A stretch of DNA of 49,119 nucleotides from an uncultured Clostridium sp. (GCA_946495655.1 CAMMDS010000009.1:1-49119), one strand, 5' to 3'. Shown: positions 1 through 10,531, counted from the stretch's first letter. The notes: generated from the sequence alone by a model not told the origin. Translations and numbers: made by a program.

Positions 1-2
1 GT

Positions 3-1766
3 ACTTTCCCAGAATTATTTAGAGATATGTATTTATTTGGAGATATTAATACTTCAATATATATAAATCCAATTCCTGAATCTAGATCACAAAATGAATT
101 AAACAGAGTAATAAATGAAATTGAGACAGAAAGAATTGTGGCTGCAGATAGAGGAAATATAAATAGAGAAAGCGATTTGACACAAAAAAGATTAGAAGCT
201 GAACAACTAAGAGATGAGATTGCAGCTGGATATAATAAATTATATGATGCATCTGTAATTACAACTCTATTTGCATATAACTTAGAAGATTTAGATAGAT
301 TTACAAAATTGCTATCAACTGAAATGTCTAAATCATTAGTAGGCATTAAGAGTGCTTGGGGAATGCAAGAAGAAGCTTTTAAATCTAATCTACCTTTAAT
401 GGATGATAAAATTAAAAAGACTCATACATTTGACAGAAGATCAATGGGAACAGTATTTCCATTCACTACTTCTGAAGTTGGACATCCTACAGGAGTACCA
501 TTAGGAATTAACAAACAAACAGGAGTGCCAATTCTTTTCGACAATTTTCATAGTTCACTTACAAACTATAATATGGTTATATTTGCTAAATCTGGTGCAG
601 GAAAATCTGTTACAATGAAAACATTAATTTCTAGATCTGCAGTATTAATGGGAGTTCAAAGTTTAGCACTAGATGCAGAAGGTGAGTATAGTATAGTCGC
701 AGAGAGCTTAGGAGGAATAAATGTTGTAATAAGTCCAAACTCTAAAACAGTTATAAATATATTTGATATAGAAACAGAAATTGTAAAAGATGAGATAACT
801 GGTAAAGACAGAGTAGTGTTAAATGTCGAAAATAAAGTTGAAGATGTTACACAAGCTTTGCTTACAATGGCAAAAGGTAGTACAAGAAGTGAAGAAGTAA
901 ACGAACTTACAAAACAAATTATAGCTGAGTCAGTTGCAGAAGAATATGCAGCTCATGGAATTAATAACGATCCTAACAGTTTATTCGAAGCATCAGGAGG
1001 AGAATTAGGATCAAATGTACTTGGAAGAAAAAGAAAAGATATGCCAACAATAGGCTCTTGGTATAAAAGGATAGAAAAGAAAGCCGCAGATAATAAAAAT
1101 GTTGACTACAATTTCCATTATAGTTATTTACTTAAAGTTATGAAACAATATATAAGAGAATATGATGGACAAATGGCATACTTTGATGGACAATCAACAT
1201 TTGATTTACTAGATGGAACTTTATTTATCAATTTGGATATATCACAACTTGAAGAAAAATTTGCAAGACCTTTAGCACAACAAATATTACTAGAATGGAT
1301 TTGGGAAAAATATGTAAAGAAAAATAGTGAAGATAAAAGTAAAGCAGCAATGAAGAGAGTTTTAGTTGATGAAGCTTGGATGTTACTTCCATTCCCAGAA
1401 GCGGTAGATTTCTTAAACACAATGGCTAGACGTGCTAGAAAAAGAAATGTATCTTTAGCAATTATATCTCAAAGATTCCAAGATTTTTATGAAAAACCAG
1501 AAGCTCAAGCAGTACTAACATCATCAGACACAAAACTATTTTTAGCACAAGATAAATCAGAAATACAATATTTAAAAGAAGTTTTTAAATTAAGTGAGGG
1601 AGAAGCAGATTTCTTAATTACATGTTTAAAAGGTGAAGGATTATTAAAAGTAGGTCCAGACAGTGCGATAATACAGATTAGACCAACAGCAAAAGAATTT
1701 GAATTTGTTGAGACAAACCTAAATAAGTTAATGCAAAGAGAAAGGAAAAAAAGAGCTAATTATTAG
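3..1766 (+). CDS. VirB4/TrbE-like conjugation ATPase, 5' end cut off by window
   Basis: Cytoplasmic, membrane-associated hexameric ATPase that powers a type IV secretion system. The reading frame is open to the left edge (FPELFRD precedes the first ATG at 27), so the gene starts outside the window; about 587 codons are visible. Walker A is AKSGAGKS around base 586, and Walker B is RVLVDEAWMLL around 1360-1392, followed by the ARRARKR and ISQRFQDF segments usual in VirB4 C-domains. The N-terminal third is coiled and charged, as expected for the VirB4 N-domain. The stop is 9 bases before the next gene, with a GGGGGATAA ribosome site between, so it is the front visible gene of the secretion operon. 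Family assignment is firm; which subfamily (VirB4, TrbE or TraE) is not. Confidence 0.93.
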   Translation, partial: TFPELFRDMYLFGDINTSIYINPIPESRSQNELNRVINEIETERIVAADRGNINRESDLTQKRLEAEQLRDEIAAGYNKLYDASVITTLFAYNLEDLDRFTKLLSTEMSKSLVGIKSAWGMQEEAFKSNLPLMDDKIKKTHTFDRRSMGTVFPFTTSEVGHPTGVPLGINKQTGVPILFDNFHSSLTNYNMVIFAKSGAGKSVTMKTLISRSAVLMGVQSLALDAEGEYSIVAESLGGINVVISPNSKTVINIFDIETEIVKDEITGKDRVVLNVENKVEDVTQALLTMAKGSTRSEEVNELTKQIIAESVAEEYAAHGINNDPNSLFEASGGELGSNVLGRKRKDMPTIGSWYKRIEKKAADNKNVDYNFHYSYLLKVMKQYIREYDGQMAYFDGQSTFDLLDGTLFINLDISQLEEKFARPLAQQILLEWIWEKYVKKNSEDKSKAAMKRVLVDEAWMLLPFPEAVDFLNTMARRARKRNVSLAIISQRFQDFYEKPEAQAVLTSSDTKLFLAQDKSEIQYLKEVFKLSEGEADFLITCLKGEGLLKVGPDSAIIQIRPTAKEFEFVETNLNKLMQRERKKRANY

Positions 1767-1775
1767 GGGGATAAA

Positions 1776-4571
1776 ATGAAGAAATTATTAAGCAAAAGTA
1801 CAACTAAGAAAATATTAATAGTTATATTAATAGTCATATTATTTAATTTTATAGTTCCGAATTATTCGCATGCTGATTTTGGAGGAGTATTATTTGATCC
1901 GATTATAGATCTAGTGGCAGCAATAGGTGATGCAGTATTAGCAGCTCTTCAATATTTTATGTATGATGGAAACGTTTCACTCAGCGGACAGAATATATTT
2001 TCGGTTACTGTACCATATACGGTATTTTATCCTTCGGCATATGAACTGGATCCTGATCCTGGAGCTACGGTTAATTACCAAGTATATGCAGATTCATTAG
2101 CGGAACCAGGATGGTGGGAAAATCTTCAATCGTGGGCATATGGAACTAACTCATGGTGGCTTTCATTCTCATGGGTATCAGATAGTTTTGATTGGATGGG
2201 AAATATATTTGGGCAAGAAGATTTTTCACAAGCAATGTTATGGGCTTCAGAATATGGAAAAGTAATGGCACAGGCAACATATGGAATACCGGTTGTAAGA
2301 TATTCGCCAGAGGAAATATTTTCAAATGAAGTACCGGCACTAGATATTAACTTTATAACTCCAAAAGAATGGGAAGGCGATACTCAAGAACAAACAGATG
2401 AAATGAATGAAAGATCAGTAACACAAGCATTACATGAAGTAGTAGCTAGTTGGTATGTTGTGTTAAGAAATTTAGCAATTGTTATATTACTTTCTGTATT
2501 ATTATATGTAGGAATTAGAATGGTAATATCTAGTACAGCAGGAGATAAAGCAAAGTATAAACAAATGCTAATGGATTGGCTTGTGGCATTATGTATATTA
2601 TTTTTCTTGCATTACGTTATGTCATTCATATTAACTTTAGTAGATACTTTAGTAGATGGTATTAGTGGAGCTAATCAAGATATAGTTGTAGGAATATACA
2701 CAGATTCAACATCAGGAACATTGGTTCAAAGCTCAAGTATTCCAGATCCTGAAAATCCTGGTCAAAATCTTATGGAAGGAGAACCACTATTATATAAAAC
2801 AGATTTAACAGGAATTTGTAGATTGTTTGTTCAATCAAAGGACTTGAGTTCTAAGTTAGTATATTTAATTTTATATTTGGCTTTGGTAATTTATACTGTG
2901 ATGTTTACATGGATTTACGTAAAAAGAGCAATAACAGTTGCATTTCTTACATTAATGGCACCGTTAATTGCAATTACATATCCGATAGATAGAATTAAAG
3001 ATGGACAAGCACAGGCATTTAACATATGGTTGAGAGAATTTGTATTTAATGCTCTTTTACAACCATTTCACCTAATATTATATACCATATTCTTAGGTTC
3101 TTCGATAGAAATAGCAACAAAGAATCCAATATATGCAATTCTTTTCCTAGCATTTATAATACCATCTGAAAAATTATTAAGAAGAATGTTTGGATTTGAT
3201 AATTCCGAAACAGCAGGAAGCATTGGTTCAGCAGCTAAACTATTTGGAGGAGCAGCAGTTTTAAAGAGTGCTGGTAACCTAGTAGGAAGAATAGGTAGAG
3301 GCGGAAAAGGTGGAAAAGGCGGAAATGATGCATCAGGTAAAAAAGCTGTAAGAACAAAAAACAACGTGACAGATCCAAATAAACCTAGCTTATCATCTGC
3401 ATTTGGAAATAAAAAAGTAGCATCTAATGAAGATAAAAAGAGACTCTCAGTTGAAGATCAACAAAAGTTAATTAATAGAAGAAAAAATCAACAAATGAAA
3501 TCACAACAGACTCAAAGAAGACAAAGAACATTAACTGCAAATAATAGAAGCGGATTAACATTAGGAAATAATCTTGGAGCAAATAATAATCCTAGAAGAT
3601 ATAGAGTAAAAAGTATGAGAGGAGCCAATAATATACATGATTTAGCTAATCAAGTAGCTGAATCACCACAAAACAAAGTAAAAGCACACCGTATAAGAGG
3701 GGTACTTAGAGCAGGAGGACATGTTTTAGCAGGAACTGCTAAATTTGTAGGAAAAACAGCTGGAAGAGTAGCTTTAACAGGACTTGGTGCAGGCATAGGT
3801 GCAACAGTTGGATTAGCAGCTGGAATAGCAGGAGATGACTTGGATGATGTATTAACATTTGGAGCAAGTGGAACAGCATTAGGAGCTACAGCAATGCCTG
3901 CATTAGGAGAAAGTGCAGCTAGAGGAGTAGCTAATTTAGTAACAGACAGAATTCCTGGAATTGCAGGAGGAATAAGAGATTCGTATGAAAAAGGAGCCTT
4001 TGGAGAAGGAGAAGCAGCCTTAAGGGCTCAAACAAGAGAACTTATGGCAGATGATGACTATAAACAACAGATAACACTAGGCTTACAAGAAGATTTAGGA
4101 AGAAAACCATCATCAAGAGAAGTAAAATTCGCAATGCAAACAGGTGCAGAATATTATAATGCAGGTATTACAGAAACAAAAGATATTGTAAAAGCTATGA
4201 AAACAGAACAAAACATAAAGAAAGATATAAAGAAAGATATAAAAGAGGATATAAAAGTTCAATTAATTAATCAAGGTATCGAGGAGAAGCAAGCTGAACA
4301 ACAGGCAGAGATAAGAGCAGAGCAGCAAGCTAGTAGACAGGCAAGAGAGCAAGCTAAAGTCGTATCAAAAATGGCAAACAAAATATCAGATGAAGATTTA
4401 AGAGATAAAGAAAAATCAAAGACAATAAGAAAAAGTTTACAAAGAGAATTATTATCAAAAGTAGACATGGATTCAATGACAGATGAACAAAAAGCGCAAG
4501 CTAAAGAAGAAGCAAAAGTACAGGCTAAGAATGTAATGAAATTAATTAAGAAACATAAAGGCATATATTAA
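1776..4571 (+). CDS. VirB6/TrbL-like polytopic membrane protein of type IV secretion system
   Basis: 931 residues. A signal peptide-like start (KKILIVILIVILFNF, ending near SHA at residues 31-33) is followed by an exposed Trp-rich region (about 35-210), then several membrane segments at about 225-250, 265-295, 360-385, 388-415 and 430-470. The sequence ITVAFLTLMAPLIAITYPIDRIKDGQAQAFNIWLREFVFN is split here only to say that it carries the TrbL/VirB6 signature MAPLIA and IWLREF. A Gly/Lys-rich linker (about 500-530), an alanine/glycine hydrophobic stretch and a Lys/Glu/Gln-rich coiled tail (about 800-931) follow. VirB6/TrbL forms the inner-membrane channel base. It sits directly downstream of the VirB4 gene with a 9-base gap. 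The long charged C-terminal tail is larger than in classical VirB6 and presumably cytoplasmic. Confidence 0.85.
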   Translation: MKKLLSKSTTKKILIVILIVILFNFIVPNYSHADFGGVLFDPIIDLVAAIGDAVLAALQYFMYDGNVSLSGQNIFSVTVPYTVFYPSAYELDPDPGATVNYQVYADSLAEPGWWENLQSWAYGTNSWWLSFSWVSDSFDWMGNIFGQEDFSQAMLWASEYGKVMAQATYGIPVVRYSPEEIFSNEVPALDINFITPKEWEGDTQEQTDEMNERSVTQALHEVVASWYVVLRNLAIVILLSVLLYVGIRMVISSTAGDKAKYKQMLMDWLVALCILFFLHYVMSFILTLVDTLVDGISGANQDIVVGIYTDSTSGTLVQSSSIPDPENPGQNLMEGEPLLYKTDLTGICRLFVQSKDLSSKLVYLILYLALVIYTVMFTWIYVKRAITVAFLTLMAPLIAITYPIDRIKDGQAQAFNIWLREFVFNALLQPFHLILYTIFLGSSIEIATKNPIYAILFLAFIIPSEKLLRRMFGFDNSETAGSIGSAAKLFGGAAVLKSAGNLVGRIGRGGKGGKGGNDASGKKAVRTKNNVTDPNKPSLSSAFGNKKVASNEDKKRLSVEDQQKLINRRKNQQMKSQQTQRRQRTLTANNRSGLTLGNNLGANNNPRRYRVKSMRGANNIHDLANQVAESPQNKVKAHRIRGVLRAGGHVLAGTAKFVGKTAGRVALTGLGAGIGATVGLAAGIAGDDLDDVLTFGASGTALGATAMPALGESAARGVANLVTDRIPGIAGGIRDSYEKGAFGEGEAALRAQTRELMADDDYKQQITLGLQEDLGRKPSSREVKFAMQTGAEYYNAGITETKDIVKAMKTEQNIKKDIKKDIKEDIKVQLINQGIEEKQAEQQAEIRAEQQASRQAREQAKVVSKMANKISDEDLRDKEKSKTIRKSLQRELLSKVDMDSMTDEQKAQAKEEAKVQAKNVMKLIKKHKGIY

Positions 4572-4608
4572 AGAATATATAGTAATTTAATAAGTGGAGG
4601 CTACAATT

Positions 4609-5559
4609 ATGATAAATAGATTTATTAGATATTGGAATCAAAATAGAAAGAAAATATTAATAGCTATTGTAATTGTAGCCATTACTATTTTTCTAATAAA
4701 AGCAATAAATTATATATTAAGTCAACAAACAAGAGAAATTACTATAAATGAGAATTCTGTAATAGTAGATTCAAGTATACCAACAGAATCAGTTATAACA
4801 GGAGAAAAATTACCTGAAATAACTACTAATAGAAACATGGATATTATAGAGCAGTTTGTGGAGTTATGCAATAATGGTGAATATCAGAATGCTTATGATT
4901 TGCTAAGCAATGATTGCAAAGAAGAGGTGTTTAATACTGTTGATCAATTTAAAGTTGATTATTTTGATAAAATATTTAGCACTTCAAAAACTTATGAATT
5001 AGAATTGTGGTATTCAAATTCTGGAAATTATACATATAGAATAATATATTATGAGGATAATATATTAAGCACAGGACAAATTAGCTCATCTAATAATATG
5101 GAAGATTATATAACAATTAGTACTGATGAAAACTGGAATACAAAATTAAATATTAGTGGATTTATAAATAAAGATATTATAAATAAAAGTGAAGAAAAGC
5201 AAGAGCTTACAATTACAGTTGATGACAAAATATCTTATAGAAGTTACGAAATATATAATTTTACTATAGAAAATAAAACAGATAAAACGATTATACTAAG
5301 TGAAGGAAATAATGGAAATGATATTTGTCTTATAGATAGTAATGAAGTAGAGTATGACTCATTGATAAATGAAGTTTCACAGACAGACTTGGAACTGGTA
5401 CCATATAGCAAAAAGACAATAAGTATTAAGTTTAATAAAATTTATGATGAATATAGAGAAATAGAACAAATTGCTTTTAAAAATATTATATTGGATAAAG
5501 ATGATTTTGATAAAAATAATGAAAATGCAGCAAAAGTAAGACTTGATGTAGTAATCTAG
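4609..5559 (+). CDS. Membrane-anchored NTF2/VirB8-like protein of the secretion operon (1 of 3)
   Basis: 316 residues from ATG 4609; the earlier GTG at 4594 lies inside the ribosome site (GTGGAGG, 4594-4600) and is not a start. A short basic cytoplasmic end is followed by one membrane segment (residues about 15-36), then an exported domain. Residues about 80-170 (EQFVELCNNGEYQNAYDLL...) match a pattern that recurs in the proteins at 8271 and 9197: aromatic helix, growing/being-used loop (NNGEYQNAYDLLSN), then CKEEVFNT/FKVDYFDKIF. This resembles the NTF2-like fold of VirB8/TcpC proteins, which scaffold Gram-positive conjugation channels. A second beta-rich part (about 200-316) looks like a DUF4352-type Ig fold (TVDDKISYRSYEIYNFTIEN). 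The VirB8-like role is inferred from fold resemblance and position. Confidence 0.62.
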   Translation: MINRFIRYWNQNRKKILIAIVIVAITIFLIKAINYILSQQTREITINENSVIVDSSIPTESVITGEKLPEITTNRNMDIIEQFVELCNNGEYQNAYDLLSNDCKEEVFNTVDQFKVDYFDKIFSTSKTYELELWYSNSGNYTYRIIYYEDNILSTGQISSSNNMEDYITISTDENWNTKLNISGFINKDIINKSEEKQELTITVDDKISYRSYEIYNFTIENKTDKTIILSEGNNGNDICLIDSNEVEYDSLINEVSQTDLELVPYSKKTISIKFNKIYDEYREIEQIAFKNIILDKDDFDKNNENAAKVRLDVVI

Positions 5560-5572
5560 AATGGAGGAAGAA

Positions 5573-8260
5573 ATGAAGAAAACAGACCAAGAAAACAAAT
5601 CATCAAAAAAAGATGGCAATGACAGTGAAGTAAAAAAATTTATGAAAAGAGCAATTAAAACTATAAAAAAAGTTCTTATTAACATATTAATACCAATTGT
5701 ATTAATTATTATTGCAGGAGCTTTTGTTGTTGGTATAATCGAGGCTGCAGTTGAAGCAGTAGGTGAAGCACTAGGATCAATAGGTAGTCTTTTTGAAACA
5801 AGTGTAGATGAAGATACTGGAGCAATACAAGTGTCAAATGAGCAGATAGACACAATATTAAATGCACTATATGAAGCAGATGTCGATCCGGCTGATTTAG
5901 GGCTATTGGGAGAAATAGATGCAACTACTTCATCAGATGAATATCAAGAAGCACTAAGAAAATATATTAGAGAATTTTTTGAAGCACAGATAACAACAGA
6001 GACTTTGAATTATAATCATTTAGAATCTACAGATGATGTGACATATGGTTCAGTGTATGTATATAGAGCTACTTCGGATAATGCAAGTGAAAATAGACAG
6101 AATCTTACATATATACCATACGAAGACATGGTAGAATATCAAAAAGATAACGATACAAGAGCAAGAAACCATTTTACAGTTGATGAAGATGGAAATTTAG
6201 TGATAGCAGGAACAACACAAACGATAGTGGAGACCGGCTCATCAGAGGATAATCTTAGTAAACAAAGTGATGAAACTGTGGTATCCTTGAGAAAAGTAGA
6301 TTATAAAACTGCAATTTCACAATATACTACACAAGTAGCTTTTTTACTTGACTTAGCAATAGTATCACAAAATCCAGAATTTGTATCAGCATTAGTAGAC
6401 CTGATAAAAGATAGTAGAATAGAAATAACTATAATGGACAAAGTAACAACTAATGAGGTTTTAGAAACATATTCATATACACCAATGAGAAAATGGGTAG
6501 AAGATCAGCTTGTTATGGGGACAACACCTGGGCAGACAGAAGTACAAAAAATTCCTCACGAAGAAGAAGGAGGTACTGTAACAGAGGTAACAAAAACAAC
6601 AACAATAAATACAAATCCAACATTTAATATAACTTATGTAAAAACTTGGTTTAGTACTCAAGAGATAACATATAATAAAGTAACAGATGGACCAACTTCT
6701 AATACAACAACAGATGGGCCTAGAGATGAAGAAGAACCATCAGGAGATGAGGGAGAATGGAAAGTAGATATAACGACCACAGTAACTACGACGACATCAA
6801 GCGAAGAATATAGGGAAAGCGTACGAGGAGATGTTACTTTCATAATAGGTGAAAAAGGTGATGGACAAAAATATGAAAATGAAGAAATTTCTGAACCAAC
6901 GTTTGTTGGATTAATGGAAACTCCGTTTGAAGTTCCAAATACGGGAAGACAAGAAAGAGCAGGTTCAAATTTAGTGAGCGGCGCTGATATACTTTTTTAT
7001 TTATTACAAAAAGATCAAACCCTACAAAATATGGAAACAATAATGAGATATGCATTGTATAAATATTCTGGTAGGAATTATGGAGTAACTGAACTCGATG
7101 GTAGTATATATAATATAGAAGAATTTTCTTCAATTGGAGGTGGATCAGCAAGTCAGTTATTGAAAGAATATATTAGAGAATGGGAATTTGGAAATAATGC
7201 ATTAACTAATGAAGACGGAACTAAATATATAATAGTTGATGATGGATATGGAAATCTAGCTGTAGGATATGGAATAGATATCTATAATGGAGGATATGCA
7301 GATTTGTTTTTGGCAGCGGGTTATAAAATAGAAGCGGGAGCAGAAGTAGATGTTGAATTTGTTGATGCACTGGAAGAGCAAACTATTAATAATATGACTG
7401 AAAGCGTTAAAGCTATCACGTCTGGACTGGATTTAACAGAATATCAATTAGCAGCTTTAATATCAAGATCATATAACTGTGGAGTAAGTGGAGCTTTAAA
7501 TAACCGTTTTGGAAGCCCTGCCAGAGATTTTGTTGATTCATATATAGCATATTGGAATCAAGAAGAAGACGATCAATTTGAAGAAAGGAATTCTAATGCT
7601 GATTTTAACCATAGTCTCTATACACAATATATGTCTAAAATGGTATATGCAAGTGGAAGTTATTCACAAGGTTTAGCAAGACGTAGAAGATCAGAATGGA
7701 CATTATTCCAAACAGGATATTATGATGTAATAGGAAAGTGGCACTTTTCTGGTGGTGGAATAACTACAGATGAAGAAGCACAAGCATTACAAGAACAAAT
7801 AGAGAACGAATGGATAAATACTAAATATCACCATGGTAATTCAGCATACCAAAGTGGTCCATTTGCAAAATGGTGGACATCTCCAATTAATATTTTACAA
7901 CCATTTCAATGTACTTGGTGGGCTAATGGAAGAGCAAGTAAGTATTTGGAGGAATACGGAACAGGTGAATATACACAATATCCTACACAGTATGGTGATG
8001 GAAAAGATTATTATTTTGTTAATCTAGCAAATGGATGGTTTGAATCTGGTAGTACTCCTAGAGCAAATTCAATTGTATCATGGACACATGGAGAATACGG
8101 ACATGTGGCATATGTAGAAGGAGTTGGTTCTGATGGAATATATATTTCGCATGCAGGTGGTGGAGAAAGTTGGTTTGGAGTCCAAAAGATACCACTAGAT
8201 GGATCAATTTGGGATTATGGTACACCAGATGGATATATATATTTGGATTCGCCATTATAG
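5573..8260 (+). CDS. VirB1-like wall hydrolase: membrane anchor, lysozyme-like domain and CHAP peptidase domain
   Basis: 895 residues from ATG 5573, placed 6 bases after GGAGG (5563-5567); the upstream ATG 5561 would put the ribosome site inside the gene. Order: charged cytoplasmic end (1-35), one membrane segment (about 37-58), a long Thr/Glu-rich extracellular region (60-500), a lysozyme-like domain (about 523-735; EYIREWEFG, GYGNLAVGYGID, TEYQLAALISRSYNCG, similar to phage-type GH24 muramidases), then a CHAP amidase/endopeptidase domain (about 765-895; catalytic Cys in FQCTWWANG, His in YGHVAYVEG). Such two-domain enzymes (VirB1/Tn916 Orf14/TcpG type) open the peptidoglycan for the conjugation channel. 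Operon position supports this. The lysozyme assignment is less certain than CHAP. Confidence 0.85.
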   Translation: MKKTDQENKSSKKDGNDSEVKKFMKRAIKTIKKVLINILIPIVLIIIAGAFVVGIIEAAVEAVGEALGSIGSLFETSVDEDTGAIQVSNEQIDTILNALYEADVDPADLGLLGEIDATTSSDEYQEALRKYIREFFEAQITTETLNYNHLESTDDVTYGSVYVYRATSDNASENRQNLTYIPYEDMVEYQKDNDTRARNHFTVDEDGNLVIAGTTQTIVETGSSEDNLSKQSDETVVSLRKVDYKTAISQYTTQVAFLLDLAIVSQNPEFVSALVDLIKDSRIEITIMDKVTTNEVLETYSYTPMRKWVEDQLVMGTTPGQTEVQKIPHEEEGGTVTEVTKTTTINTNPTFNITYVKTWFSTQEITYNKVTDGPTSNTTTDGPRDEEEPSGDEGEWKVDITTTVTTTTSSEEYRESVRGDVTFIIGEKGDGQKYENEEISEPTFVGLMETPFEVPNTGRQERAGSNLVSGADILFYLLQKDQTLQNMETIMRYALYKYSGRNYGVTELDGSIYNIEEFSSIGGGSASQLLKEYIREWEFGNNALTNEDGTKYIIVDDGYGNLAVGYGIDIYNGGYADLFLAAGYKIEAGAEVDVEFVDALEEQTINNMTESVKAITSGLDLTEYQLAALISRSYNCGVSGALNNRFGSPARDFVDSYIAYWNQEEDDQFEERNSNADFNHSLYTQYMSKMVYASGSYSQGLARRRRSEWTLFQTGYYDVIGKWHFSGGGITTDEEAQALQEQIENEWINTKYHHGNSAYQSGPFAKWWTSPINILQPFQCTWWANGRASKYLEEYGTGEYTQYPTQYGDGKDYYFVNLANGWFESGSTPRANSIVSWTHGEYGHVAYVEGVGSDGIYISHAGGGESWFGVQKIPLDGSIWDYGTPDGYIYLDSPL

Positions 8261-8270
8261 GAGGAAAATT

Positions 8271-9158
8271 ATGAAAAATTTAAAATATATTATAATCATT
8301 TTCATAATAATATTATTAATACTTTCTATAATACTATTAGTAATGCTAAAAAATCCCGAAACTATTTATGAGGAATATATAAGTGATAGTGCTAATAGTA
8401 TGCCACAAGATACTGTTATAGAAGTAAATGAACATATTGAACAGGAAAGTGATATAAATAAAATTTTCTCGCTTGATGATTATATTAATCAAATGTTAAG
8501 ATATGAATATATGAGTAATGTGGATGCAGTGAAAAGTATAGTAATCAATTATGATAAAATAGAAGAGATGAACTTAAAATCAAGAGAAACTGAGTATTAT
8601 TCGCAAGAAATTTACAAGCGAGAAAATATAGAAAGAATAAGCTACTTTGTAAAAGGAGTTATAGGAAATACAAATTTTGAAGAATTTTTAGGTTATGTAT
8701 ATTTCAAAATAAATATTGACTATAACAATAAAGCTCTATCCATCAATGTTATCGACGAAAATACATATAAAAATGAAATTTCAAATATGGAGAATACTAT
8801 AGAAACTTTTGAAATTGAACCTAACGGATATAATAGATTCCAACAAAATAGTTTTAATTCAAGTGAGATATGCCAAAGATATATGAATGATTTCATAGTT
8901 AAGCTAAAATACAATAAAGATTTAGCTTTTGAGTATATAGAAACAGAATGCAAAGAACAAAGATTTAATAATGATTTTACAAAATTTGAAGCTTATATAG
9001 AAGAAAATAAAAATCAAATATATAATATGGAAATAGAAAATTATTCAAAGGAAATAACTGAAGATGGAATCGTATATGATATACAAGATACAAATGGAAA
9101 TAAATACATTTTAGAAGTAAAAAGTGGATTAGATTATAAATTAGAACTAATTGCATAA
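8271..9158 (+). CDS. Membrane-anchored NTF2-like protein of the secretion operon (2 of 3)
   Basis: 295 residues from ATG 8271, 5-6 bases after AGGAGG (8260-8265); the frame stays open upstream to 8199 but that lies inside the hydrolase gene. One membrane segment (residues about 5-27) at the start, then an exported, very Asn/Glu/Ile-rich domain. The final 90 residues (ICQRYMNDFIVKLKYNKDLA, CKEQRFNNDFTKFEAYIEE) repeat the pattern of the protein at 4609, including the conserved CKEE/CKEQ step. No enzymatic motif is visible. Probably an accessory, extracytoplasmic scaffold of the secretion channel. Hypothetical beyond that. Confidence 0.6.
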   Translation: MKNLKYIIIIFIIILLILSIILLVMLKNPETIYEEYISDSANSMPQDTVIEVNEHIEQESDINKIFSLDDYINQMLRYEYMSNVDAVKSIVINYDKIEEMNLKSRETEYYSQEIYKRENIERISYFVKGVIGNTNFEEFLGYVYFKINIDYNNKALSINVIDENTYKNEISNMENTIETFEIEPNGYNRFQQNSFNSSEICQRYMNDFIVKLKYNKDLAFEYIETECKEQRFNNDFTKFEAYIEENKNQIYNMEIENYSKEITEDGIVYDIQDTNGNKYILEVKSGLDYKLELIA

Positions 9159-9196
9159 TTTGTTTTTAAAATAAAATTTTAAATAAGAGGAAAATT

Positions 9197-10525
9197 ATGA
9201 AAATAAAAAAAATAATAACAATATTAATTATAGTTTTATTGATAATTTTAATAGTATTAATATCATTATTATTAGGTCATAACAATCAAGAAGAAATTAC
9301 TACTAATTCTGATGCACCAACTGCTATAGAATCGGGAGAAACAGATAGTACTCTAAAAAAAGTGGAAGCAAGAAATGATTTTTATGCAGTAGAAAAATCT
9401 GTTCAAAAGTATTATCAATATTTAACTATGAATACAACAAATTCTAATAACATTACAGCTGGTCCGGAAGAAAATAATGTAGGAACTCAATCTATAATAT
9501 ATGATATGTTAGACAAACAGTATATACAATATAAAAATCTAACTGAGGATAACTTATTTGATATTATAGAGCCTATTTCTACTTCGGAAATAATCATAGA
9601 TAATATGTATGTATCACAAATTGACGAAAATATGTCTGTATATATAGTTTTAGGAAAAGAAATTAATCAATCTAATAAAGAAGAAAAGAGCTTTAATATG
9701 TTGGTTAAAATGGATATGGCAAATAGAACGTTTTCTTTAATTTTAGATGATATGGCAGAAGAAATTATTAAATCAAGCAAGGTAGGAGAAACTTTAGATA
9801 TCGAAGTTGAAAGTTCAATAGAGAAAAAAGATTACAATACTTTTACATATGAAGATATTTCAGATGAAGAATATATTACGGATATGTTTAATGATTTTAA
9901 GACCTACATGATGTATTATCAAGAAGAAGCATATGAACAGTTGGATGAGGAATATAGAGAAAAGAAATTTGGAACCTATGAAGAATTTCAACAATTTATA
10001 AATAATAATATAAGGGATATCGTTATTATGAAAGCGGATAAATTCAAAGTAGAAGATTATGATGAATATGTTCAATATATAGTAAGTGATCAAAATGAAA
10101 ACTTCTATATATTTAATGAAAATGGAACTATGGATTATACAGTCATTCTTGATACTTATACAGTTGATATACCAGAATTTACTGAGGAATATAATAATGC
10201 ACAAGATTCCGAAAAGGTTCTATTAAATCTTCAAAAAGTATTTAATGCAATAAATGATGGTGATTATAAATATGTATATAATAAATTAGATAATACATTT
10301 AAACAAACTAATTTCCCTACAGAAGAAGATTTTGAGAATTATATAAAAAATAATTTCTATGAAGAGAACAGTATAGGTTATAGCAACTATAAAACCAGTG
10401 GGGATTTGCATATATATGAAATTGAAATTACAGACAGTAGTAATGCAAGTAATGTAGAAAAAACAAAGAATTTCATAATGCAACTCGAAGAAGGAACGGA
10501 CTTTGTAATGTCATTTGAAGTATAA
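9197..10525 (+). CDS. Membrane-anchored protein with two NTF2-like repeats (3 of 3)
   Basis: 442 residues; ribosome site AGAGG at 9186-9190 before ATG 9197. One membrane segment (about 6-27), a Ser/Thr/Glu spacer, then two tandem domains of the family seen at 4609 and 8271: residues about 225-320 (MFNDFKTYMMYYQEEAYEQL, YREKKFGTYEEFQQFI) and about 345-440 (LQKVFNAINDGDYKYVYNKL, FKQTNFPTEEDFENYI). The duplication inside one chain, plus the two single-domain neighbours, gives four copies of one fold in one operon. Last gene of the secretion operon; a strong terminator follows. Confidence 0.6.
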   Translation: MKIKKIITILIIVLLIILIVLISLLLGHNNQEEITTNSDAPTAIESGETDSTLKKVEARNDFYAVEKSVQKYYQYLTMNTTNSNNITAGPEENNVGTQSIIYDMLDKQYIQYKNLTEDNLFDIIEPISTSEIIIDNMYVSQIDENMSVYIVLGKEINQSNKEEKSFNMLVKMDMANRTFSLILDDMAEEIIKSSKVGETLDIEVESSIEKKDYNTFTYEDISDEEYITDMFNDFKTYMMYYQEEAYEQLDEEYREKKFGTYEEFQQFINNNIRDIVIMKADKFKVEDYDEYVQYIVSDQNENFYIFNENGTMDYTVILDTYTVDIPEFTEEYNNAQDSEKVLLNLQKVFNAINDGDYKYVYNKLDNTFKQTNFPTEEDFENYIKNNFYEENSIGYSNYKTSGDLHIYEIEITDSSNASNVEKTKNFIMQLEEGTDFVMSFEV

Positions 10526-10531
10526 AAATAC

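Noticed and set aside
1124-1422. Antisense open frames across coding regions (here and at 3068, 4271, 14505-15830, 37912, 43658, 48308)
   Set aside because: They are low-complexity Leu/Ser/Ile-rich shadows of the real genes, lacking ribosome sites.
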